A stretch of DNA of 5,288 bases from an uncultured Bacteroides sp. Its GTDB lineage: Bacteria > Bacteroidota > Bacteroidia > Bacteroidales > Bacteroidaceae. Each line of letters begins with the position of its first letter. Positions within the stretch are counted from its first letter, which is position 1. Below are positions 1 to 4,540 of the stretch, piece after piece. Position numbers and translations under genes: made by a program. Below the pieces are notes generated by a model. It was not told the DNA's origin. It saw only the letters and a program-made list of their open reading frames with translations, and did no database searches. The stretch is from positions 1 to 5,288 of the forward strand of contig UQTJ01000083.1 in NCBI GenBank assembly GCA_900544075.1, written 5' to 3'.

Positions 1-81
1 GCGGATTCTCCTTTTATGATAGAATCTGTAATTCTATTCTGGACTACAAATATGGTAACAGACCTTTTAAAAATTGACATT

Positions 82-528
82 ATGAATATAGATTATAAAG
101 TAGGAGAAGTGAAGCTTTCCTACAAGCCCAAATTCAAGAATCAGCAAAAAGTAACCTGTTCAGAGGATGCTTATAGATATATGCTTTCCACATATAAGAA
201 AGGAACTATATGCTACAAGGAATATTTCAAAGTCCTGTTCCTGAATCAAGCTAACCAGATTTTAGGATATACTCTTATTTCAGAAGGAGGAATCACTGAA
301 ACCTGTGCTGATGTCAGATTAATTATGCAAGCTGCATTATTAACTAATTCTATAGCTTTAATTCTGGCACATAATCATCCAAGCGGTAATCTGAAGCCAA
401 GCAGGCAGGATATGGAAATTACTAAACAAGTTAGGGATGCAGCCCTGCTTATGCGGATAAAAGTTTTAGACCATATTATTCTTACAGATACTAAATACTA
501 CAGTTTTGCTGATGAAGGAATGCTGTAA
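82..528 (+). CDS. RadC-like JAB/MPN domain protein (stand-alone, short form)
   Basis: This is a 148-residue protein of the RadC C-terminal (JAB/MPN, formerly DUF2466) family. It carries the complete JAMM metal-binding signature: HNHPSG at residues 97-102, then a Ser at 107 and an Asp at 110 (H-x-H-x7-S-x2-D), plus the upstream Glu at residue 68 in ISEGG. The fold is therefore that of a zinc metalloprotease or isopeptidase-like enzyme, but the biochemical role of RadC proteins is unsettled and the old 'DNA repair' label is weak. The N-terminal helix-hairpin-helix region of full-length RadC (about 220 residues) is absent, as in the many short RadC proteins on Bacteroidales mobile elements. I chose ATG 82 because MNIDYKVGEV resembles the start of short homologues; ATGs at 16 and 52 are in frame and would add 22 or 10 residues. 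No Shine-Dalgarno sequence helps the choice. Confidence 0.85.
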   Translation: MNIDYKVGEVKLSYKPKFKNQQKVTCSEDAYRYMLSTYKKGTICYKEYFKVLFLNQANQILGYTLISEGGITETCADVRLIMQAALLTNSIALILAHNHPSGNLKPSRQDMEITKQVRDAALLMRIKVLDHIILTDTKYYSFADEGML

Positions 529-535
529 CATACAA

Positions 536-565
536 AAGGACATCAATATTATAATTGGTGTCCTT
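536..565 (+). terminator. Hairpin just after the radC-like gene, possible terminator
   Basis: A 12-bp stem (AAGGACATCAAT pairing with ATTGGTGTCCTT, one G-U wobble) closes a 6-nt loop and begins 7 nt after the stop codon at 526-528. Position and stem strength fit a terminator for the radC-like transcript. There is no uninterrupted T tract after it (CATAATATTC follows), so it may act as an mRNA 3' stabiliser instead. Confidence 0.5.
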
Positions 566-569
566 CATA

Positions 570-648
570 ATATTCACTTCTGTGATAAGTGAATGTTCAT
601 TTCATTATCAATGTGTTACAGAATAACGAATCATTTGCATATTCACTT
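570..648. repeat. Three copies of ATTCACTT in direct and inverted order, possible recombinase site
   Basis: ATTCACTT at 572-579 faces its exact inverted copy AAGTGAAT at 587-594 across a 7-nt spacer (CTGTGAT). A third copy lies at 641-648 in the first orientation; with two more bases, ATATTCACTT is a direct repeat at 570-579 and 639-648. Two inverted arms around a 6-8 bp spacer is the usual architecture of a tyrosine-recombinase core site, and a recombinase gene begins at 678, so a recombination or autoregulatory site is a reasonable inference. It could also be a simple operator or hairpin; the surrounding sequence is AT-rich with many ATTC runs. Confidence 0.45.
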
Positions 649-677
649 TCATTCATTCAATCATAAAACAGAATATC

Positions 678-1265
678 ATGTCACTGAAATATTCAATTAC
701 AACAGCCGATTATCTTGTGTGGTCTGATGCGATGAATCTCATTCGTAAACTCGCACGTGATGACAATTATATAATGTCGCTTCTTGTGGCAGTCGGTTGT
801 TTCACAGGATTACGAATATCTGATATACTCGCATTACGTTGGTCGCAGATTATAGATACAGATGAATTGTGTGTGACGGAACGCAAAACAGGCAAGCAAC
901 GTGTAATACGAATCAACTCACAGCTCCGTTCACATATCCGCGAATGTTACGAGCATATTCAACCGATTGGTATCAATGCACCAGTCTTTGTCAGCAGAAA
1001 GGGCACGGTTTACAGTATTCAACGAATAAACGTAATACTCAAACAACTGAAAACGAAATATCATTTGCGGATAGGAAACATAAGCTGTCACTCATTACGT
1101 AAAACATTTGGCAGACAAGTTTATACGATGAATGGTGACAATTCAGAGCTTGCACTTGTAAAGCTGATGGAATTGTTCAATCATAGTTCTGTTGCAATAA
1201 CCAAACGTTATTTGGGATTGCGACAGGAGGAACTGCTTGATACATACGATTGCTTGCATTTCTGA
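678..1265 (+). CDS. Minimal tyrosine recombinase (catalytic domain only)
   Basis: A 195-residue site-specific tyrosine recombinase (phage integrase family). All active-site positions are visible: Arg46 in TGLRISD, Lys70 in ERKTGK, His138 and Arg141 in CHSLRKTFG, His169 in FNHSS, and the nucleophile Tyr178 in KRYLG. It should therefore be able to form the 3'-phosphotyrosine intermediate. The protein starts almost directly with the catalytic domain; the usual N-terminal SAM-like core-binding and arm-binding domains are missing, so it is half the size of the integrase at 2889-4280 and close in size to FimB/FimE-type recombinases. The 5' end looks natural: an in-frame stop at 624-626 lies upstream and ATG 678 is the only ATG between that stop and the conserved region's first residues. 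No Shine-Dalgarno sequence or consensus Bacteroides promoter was found upstream. Target could be an invertible switch, dimer resolution or element integration; the sequence does not decide. Confidence 0.9.
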   Translation: MSLKYSITTADYLVWSDAMNLIRKLARDDNYIMSLLVAVGCFTGLRISDILALRWSQIIDTDELCVTERKTGKQRVIRINSQLRSHIRECYEHIQPIGINAPVFVSRKGTVYSIQRINVILKQLKTKYHLRIGNISCHSLRKTFGRQVYTMNGDNSELALVKLMELFNHSSVAITKRYLGLRQEELLDTYDCLHF

Positions 1266-1282
1266 AATACTGGGATATGACA

Positions 1283-1328
1283 AAGGTCTGGTTTTGGGTG
1301 TTACCACTTGTGCCAGACCTTATTTTTT
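1283..1328 (+). terminator. Intrinsic terminator of the minimal recombinase gene
   Basis: A perfect 9-bp stem (AAGGTCTGG with CCAGACCTT) encloses a 21-nt loop and is followed by A then six T residues. It starts 17 nt after the stop codon of the recombinase. The converging rep-like gene ends at 1343, so this hairpin also separates the two opposing transcripts; on the minus strand its tail is only TTTG, so termination in that direction would be weaker. Confidence 0.85.
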
Positions 1329-1342
1329 AACGTTCATTGCTC

Positions 1343-2305
1343 TTATTTATACCATAGTTCATGTAAGCTGAAAGCTTGTATGATTTTATCCGTCAAATCG
1401 TACGATTTAGATTCATATTCAATTAGTCGGTTGGCTTCAAGAAATTGCCTTTGTCTTGCTTTCCTGTCATACAAGTTCAGCACTTGGTAGCTTCTAAGAA
1501 TTTCATACAGCATTCTTTTGATATATTCTGGACTTTTTCCTTGAAATAAGCCGTTTTGGATAATCCCTCTGAGAAACCAATCTGCTGTTGAAATATCACT
1601 TTTGCATTTTGGGGGTACTAAACCGATAGCGGTTTCCAATCTGCCATATTGCAACAATAAATCTTCTTTAAGCCTGTCTATCCATGTAGGCATGATTAGA
1701 GTACTTAGTTTTACCTCCTTTCTATGATTGAGAACAATATGTGGCTTATTATAATGTACCTCAAACTTTAGATATTTTGAATTGGGGTTGAAATCTTCAA
1801 TCTCATCTCTAATCTGTTTAGATACTTTTGTCATAAGGTTTCTTCTTGCATCATACATCTTGATTGAAACATTTCCGTCTTTCCACCATTTGAAATACTT
1901 AGAGTCACGCATTTTCGCATCTTCAACCAGTTTTTCCTTCTTTTTGAAATGATGGCTTTTTATGTACGTTTCTGGTGTTTCTTCAACCTCCATGATAATG
2001 CCGAATTCCAGCTCTATTACGGATGCGTCCCACAGGTTCAGGTGAAGCTTGTTCCCAATCTTTTTGACTGCATCAATGAAAGCCTGTTTGCTGAATGTGA
2101 AGTTGTGTCCCTGCATGTAATACATAAGACTTCCACTAATTTCTACAAATGAATTGTCCACGTCATATCTGACATTTAAGGGTGTAAACTCACCAGTCAG
2201 GAGATAATGGTATCCTTTTTTGTTTGTTTTCAACCATTTAAGGTTTTGTATAAAAAGAACTTCATTTTTGTTAAGCTCTTTGCGTAGTGTCATAAAATCA
2301 ATCAT
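1343..2305 (-). CDS. Replication initiator-like protein, resembles phage II/X (CRI) family
   Basis: A 320-residue protein that I place, with moderate confidence, near the phage/plasmid replication proteins of the II/X family (filamentous phage gene II type, rolling-circle nickases). Points of resemblance are the QGHN block at residues 65-68, a strand-like ASVIELEFG block at 94-102 in the place of the phage ISRIDATF block, a KMYDARRNL block at 149-157 like the K-x-Y-D-K-x-x-x-L block of plasmid Rep proteins, and LKFEVHY at 179-185 like VRFEARI. I cannot assign the nicking tyrosine. The start ATG 2305 overlaps the stop of the HTH gene (ATGA) and has AGGAGG five bases upstream; a longer frame starting at 2428 would lie inside the HTH gene and is rejected. 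No signal peptide or membrane segment is seen. In context it probably copies the excised element or starts its transfer. Confidence 0.65.
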   Translation of the reverse strand: MIDFMTLRKELNKNEVLFIQNLKWLKTNKKGYHYLLTGEFTPLNVRYDVDNSFVEISGSLMYYMQGHNFTFSKQAFIDAVKKIGNKLHLNLWDASVIELEFGIIMEVEETPETYIKSHHFKKKEKLVEDAKMRDSKYFKWWKDGNVSIKMYDARRNLMTKVSKQIRDEIEDFNPNSKYLKFEVHYNKPHIVLNHRKEVKLSTLIMPTWIDRLKEDLLLQYGRLETAIGLVPPKCKSDISTADWFLRGIIQNGLFQGKSPEYIKRMLYEILRSYQVLNLYDRKARQRQFLEANRLIEYESKSYDLTDKIIQAFSLHELWYK

Positions 2306-2592
2306 ATATCCCTCCTTTCTCCGATTTTGTGATTGTTCATAAACTCGTCCAAATCCTTTTTCTGGACATAAATCTTTCTTCCAGTCTGAGAGAACGGAAT
2401 CCTTCTCTCTTTTCTGTACTTCTGCCAAGTCTTCTCGGATATGCCCAAGATTCTTACAACCTCTTTTGAGGTAAGCAGTTCGTTACTTGGCTGTTCGCCT
2501 TTATTTTTCAGAGAATCCTCAATGTTTGAGATTCTTTCTTTTATTTCTTCCCATTCGCTTTGTGGGAGAATGAAGCATTTAGTTGCTTCCAT
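2302..2592 (-). CDS. Excisionase/MerR-type helix-turn-helix DNA-binding protein
   Basis: A 96-residue DNA-binding protein of the HTH_17 (excisionase-like) group. Residues 9-30 form a charged, probably helical N-terminus. Residues 39-90 hold the winged HTH: LLTSKEVVRILGISEKTW is helix-turn-helix, RKERRIPFSQTGRKIYV is the wing with the typical I-P-F and G-R-K-I-Y pattern, and KKDLDEFM is the closing helix. Such proteins act as recombination directionality factors or as regulators for Bacteroidetes integrative elements. It is the first gene of a two-gene unit: its TGA overlaps the start of the rep-like gene by four bases. ATG 2592 has only an A/T-rich leader and no Shine-Dalgarno sequence. The palindromic repeats 28 to 126 bp upstream are natural binding-site candidates. 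Excisionase versus repressor cannot be told from sequence. Confidence 0.85.
   Translation of the reverse strand: MEATKCFILPQSEWEEIKERISNIEDSLKNKGEQPSNELLTSKEVVRILGISEKTWQKYRKERRIPFSQTGRKIYVQKKDLDEFMNNHKIGERRDI
2311..2316 (-). promoter_or_regulatory. Strong Shine-Dalgarno deciding the rep-like start
   Basis: On the minus strand AGGAGG stands five bases before ATG 2305, inside the last codons of the HTH gene. It is a perfect anti-16S match, whereas the other genes in the window show none, and with the ATGA overlap it argues for coupled translation and for ATG 2305 as the true start. Confidence 0.8.
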
Positions 2593-2619
2593 AATTTAAA
2601 AAAAGAGGAAGTTTTAAGT

Positions 2620-2650
2620 GTTCTATATCTATATAGAATCACTGTTTCCT
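2620..2650. repeat. 31-bp perfect direct repeat, copy 1 (palindromic core)
   Basis: Identical over 31 bp to 2688-2718. Each copy contains TTCTATATCTATATAGAA, an 18-bp palindrome with 8-bp arms around a CT centre (2621-2638), followed by TCACTGTTTCCT. In this copy the dyad can be extended by AGTG/CACT with one bulged base. The copy ends 28 bp before the HTH start codon (upstream on the minus strand), so it may be an operator for the HTH protein or part of an origin. Confidence 0.9.
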
Positions 2651-2678
2651 TTACTTCATCGTTTTCAATATAGCGTTC

Positions 2679-2690
2679 AACTTCGAAGTT
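2679..2690. repeat. 12-bp perfect palindrome AACTTCGAAGTT
   Basis: A perfect dyad with a central TTCGAA, abutting and partly overlapping the start of the second 31-bp repeat by three bases. With the two 18-bp palindromes it makes three dyads within about 90 bp. It could be a regulator half-site pair or a hairpin presented as single strand to the Rep-like protein; function is inferred only. Confidence 0.6.
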
Positions 2691-2718
2691 CTATATCTAT
2701 ATAGAATCACTGTTTCCT
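2688..2718. repeat. 31-bp perfect direct repeat, copy 2 (palindromic core)
   Basis: Second copy of the repeat at 2620-2650, with start-to-start distance 68 bp and a 37-bp unrelated spacer. The 18-bp palindrome lies at 2689-2706. Together with an 8-bp inverted pair (AAGAGGAA at 2603-2610, TTCCTCTT at 2714-2721) that brackets the block, this forms a compact dyad-rich locus. Confidence 0.9.
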
Positions 2719-2721
2719 CTT

Positions 2722-2888
2722 GACTGTAAGATATATACTCTTTATAAGGGCATAGGGAGTTATTGGGTGTTATATATACTATATTATCACAAAAGGAGTG
2801 TGTGAAAGGAGAGAGTGTAGAGTCTAATATGTTGATATACAGTTAAATGCGTTTATTTTTACGTTATTATGTTGAATATTTGTTGAAT
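2722..2888. other. Non-coding AT-rich spacer between repeat block and integrase 3' end
   Basis: I see no gene of either strand here. TGTTGAAT occurs twice at 2870-2877 and 2881-2888, directly behind the integrase stop codon. A G/A-rich stretch lies at 2794-2820. No consensus Bacteroides promoter for the HTH-rep pair and no clear minus-strand terminator for the integrase could be found, so the integrase transcript may read on into the HTH-rep genes. Confidence 0.5.
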
Positions 2889-4280
2889 CTATAAATCCAG
2901 CTTTGCTATGACCAATGCACGGTCTTTGGAATTAAGCTTTTTGAGCAGTTCTACCAGCTTGTCCATGTCTGTCTGTGCTTTCTTGTCAAATATCTTCTCA
3001 AGCGTGTTATCATATTCCGAGTTATCCAGCTCTCCCATATAACGTTTTGTCGTTTCTTCTCTTTCATGTCCTAATATTTTTTGTATGGTATCTGTTTCTA
3101 CTCCTTCTTCTTTAGCGACTTTAGCGAATGAATGTCTTGCGACGTGTAGTGATATGGGCTTGTCGATTCCTGCCAGCTTTGCAATCTTTTTTAGCTCCTT
3201 GTTTATGAGCGCGTTCTTGGATGAGATTTGGTTGTACATTTGTTCTTTCATCTTGGCAGGTAGTACATCTATCTCTGCTTGTGTCATGGCTTTTGCCCAC
3301 TCTGCTTCATTGTTGAGTATGGGGAACAGATAATCGGTGGGTTTCGTATCTTCTTTTTTGTATAATTGCAAAATCTCTAATGCTTGTGCAGGTAGCTTTA
3401 AATCTCTTGTCTTGTGATTCTTTCCCATCTGATAACTGATTCTGTTGTCAGATGATATGTTACTCCATCGAAGCTGCATCAAATCGCCAGCTCTGATACC
3501 TGCACAATAATAACTGAACAAGAAATAGTTTCTGCAATTCCATATCAGACTGTCTTTCTGTAATTCAAGTTCCTTGATTGAGTTTATTTCTTTGCTGTTC
3601 AGTTTCTTTTTCTCGGTACGCACTCCTTTGTACTTGAATGTAAGGAAAGGGTTGCTATCCATTTTCATGAGTCCGTTCACTTCAATGGCTCTTTTTATAA
3701 GTGTACGGAAGATGTTCAGATTGGTTTGTACGGTATTCGGGTGTAATACTTTATCAGGATACTTCTCGTTTGGTAGTGTCCTTAAAAAACCGTCAAATTG
3801 TGAAATTAATGCTGGTGTCAGTTCTGCAAATACCAAGTCTTTGACTTTGCCTTTTTCATTCGTCAGGAATGCTTCAAGTTTATTACAGAATGTTCTGTAC
3901 TTCTTCCAGTTTCTGATATTTCCCATATTGTATATTTCTTCTGTGCGTTTCTTTGCATACTGCAAGAATGATGTTGGGTGTTCTGCTGCTGTTAGCCCGT
4001 CTTTTATCCTGTCAGGCGTAACAATTCCGGTGTCTTTTAATTCTTGATATTCCGTCTTGGCTCGTTCCAGTTCTTTGTTTAATCTTTCATTCCATACTTG
4101 ATAATTAGGCTCAGATGGTCTTACCTCCTGTCGTTTCTTGTTCCAGTCTGATTTTCGGTTAAGTTCAACACAAGTCTTGATTCGTTTATGTGCTCTATTC
4201 TGAGTGATACGTAACAGAATGGCAAACTTGCCATCTTTGTTTGGCTTGTTGTTTATTTCAAAATTAAATGTTGTAGCCAT
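2889..4280 (-). CDS. Full-length tyrosine integrase of a Bacteroidetes mobile element
   Basis: A 463-residue site-specific integrase. Residues 1-90 form the arm-DNA-binding type N-terminus (FNFEINNKPNKDGKFAILLRIT, then a SDWNKKRQEV strand region), about 103-205 the helical SAM-like core-binding domain, and about 225-430 the catalytic domain. Active-site residues are Arg263 in CAGIRAGDL, Lys287 or Lys290 in MGKNHK, His379 and Arg382 in LHVARHSF, His405 in LGHEREET and the nucleophile Tyr414 in KRYMGE. A lysine-rich tail of about 45 residues follows. Length and order match integrases of Bacteroides conjugative and mobilizable transposons. ATG 4280 gives a complete arm domain; no Shine-Dalgarno sequence is present, and the only promoter hint is a TACTTTTA box at 4307-4314 on the minus strand, one base off the -7 consensus with a poor -33. 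The gene probably sits at the right end of its element, with short direct repeats just outside that may be its arm sites. Confidence 0.95.
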   Translation of the reverse strand: MATTFNFEINNKPNKDGKFAILLRITQNRAHKRIKTCVELNRKSDWNKKRQEVRPSEPNYQVWNERLNKELERAKTEYQELKDTGIVTPDRIKDGLTAAEHPTSFLQYAKKRTEEIYNMGNIRNWKKYRTFCNKLEAFLTNEKGKVKDLVFAELTPALISQFDGFLRTLPNEKYPDKVLHPNTVQTNLNIFRTLIKRAIEVNGLMKMDSNPFLTFKYKGVRTEKKKLNSKEINSIKELELQKDSLIWNCRNYFLFSYYCAGIRAGDLMQLRWSNISSDNRISYQMGKNHKTRDLKLPAQALEILQLYKKEDTKPTDYLFPILNNEAEWAKAMTQAEIDVLPAKMKEQMYNQISSKNALINKELKKIAKLAGIDKPISLHVARHSFAKVAKEEGVETDTIQKILGHEREETTKRYMGELDNSEYDNTLEKIFDKKAQTDMDKLVELLKKLNSKDRALVIAKLDL

Positions 4281-4330
4281 TGCTAACCTGTTTAAATGTT
4301 AATGCTTAAAAGTATGATTTTATTCTTGAA

Positions 4331-4351
4331 TACTGAAACTTTTACTGAAAC
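4331..4351. repeat. Paired 9-bp direct repeat TACTGAAAC, possible integrase arm sites
   Basis: TACTGAAAC occurs at 4331-4339 and again at 4343-4351, 12 bp apart start to start. It lies 50 bp upstream of the integrase start, where arm-type sites of lambda-like integrases are commonly found. Assignment as arm sites is inference. Confidence 0.45.
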
Positions 4352-4353
4352 AT

Positions 4354-4385
4354 TTTGGCGGCTTAAATACATTTTGTTACCTTTG
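4354..4385 (+). promoter_or_regulatory. Bacteroides-type promoter pointing to the acyltransferase
   Basis: TTTG at 4354-4357 (-33 element) and TACCTTTG at 4378-4385 (exact TAnnTTTG -7 element) are separated by 20 bp, which is within the usual spacing for the Bacteroides major sigma factor. The predicted start is near 4390-4393, giving a leader of about 150 nt before ATG 4541 with a terminator in it. It is the only good consensus promoter I find in the window. Confidence 0.6.
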
Positions 4386-4441
4386 AATTCGAAATAAAGT
4401 TGCTTATAGTCAGTCTTTATCAGTTACTTAGAAGGAATTAA

Positions 4442-4459
4442 AAAGATATTAAAGATATT
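4442..4459. repeat. Tandem 9-bp repeat AAAGATATT
   Basis: Two adjacent perfect copies (4442-4450 and 4451-4459). It may mark the element end or further integrase-binding sequence; AT-richness makes chance duplication possible. Confidence 0.4.
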
Positions 4460-4486
4460 TATTGTAGTTCGGGTCTGGGTACAGAG

Positions 4487-4516
4487 AGGTTGACTTGATT
4501 AAGTCAACCTTTTTTT
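4487..4516 (+). terminator. Strong intrinsic terminator 24 bp before the acyltransferase
   Basis: A perfect 10-bp stem (AGGTTGACTT with AAGTCAACCT), a GATT tetraloop and a following run of T residues, the last T of the stem plus six more. It ends only 24 bp before ATG 4541, and no promoter consensus is seen in that gap, so any transcript of the downstream gene made from the promoter at 4354-4385 has to pass it. Confidence 0.85.
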
Positions 4517-4540
4517 ATTACCAATCAATTCTTATGCTCC

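Larger units (their letters stand above)
4392..4516 (+). ncRNA. Possible small RNA or attenuated leader (about 125 nt)
   Basis: The interval runs from the predicted start of the promoter at 4354-4385 to the end of the T tract of a strong intrinsic terminator. It has no open frame worth calling. It includes a weak ATAAAG/CTTTAT pairing (4394-4399 with 4415-4420) near its 5' end and the terminator hairpin at its 3' end. It could be an independent small RNA, a regulated leader of the downstream gene, or a chance pairing of an element-borne promoter with a host terminator. I do not recognise a known RNA family. Confidence 0.25.

Noticed and set aside
16..81. Longer RadC-like protein starting at ATG 16.
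   Set aside because: The extra 22 residues do not resemble the family, and the conserved region begins at MNIDYKVGEV; it cannot be fully excluded.
869..1102. A 77-codon open frame on the plus strand.
   Set aside because: It is out of frame inside the minimal recombinase, whose catalytic residues are all in the other frame.
2306..2428. A 41-residue N-terminal extension of the rep-like protein from ATG 2428.
   Set aside because: It lies wholly inside the HTH coding region in another frame, and ATG 2305 has a perfect Shine-Dalgarno sequence and a coupled ATGA overlap.
2620..2718. Two 31-bp repeats with a 37-bp spacer, dimensions like a minimal CRISPR array.
   Set aside because: Only two copies, no cas gene, and the repeats are strongly palindromic TATA-rich sequence in a regulatory position; operator or origin repeats explain them better.
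3574..4047. A 157-codon open frame antisense to the integrase.
   Set aside because: It is the complement of a strongly supported coding region; its Phe/Ser/Leu-rich translation is a typical antisense shadow. The same applies to the antisense frames at 1949-2152 and 3085-3333.
1285..4478. GGTCTGG at 1285-1291 and 4472-4478 as att direct repeats bracketing the element.
   Set aside because: A 7-bp match between two regions of this size is expected by chance, and the first copy is part of a terminator stem.
4464..4480. GTTCGGGTC resembling a tRNA T-loop, as if the element had inserted in a tRNA gene.
   Set aside because: The flanking bases do not form a T-arm stem, and no acceptor or anticodon arm can be drawn.
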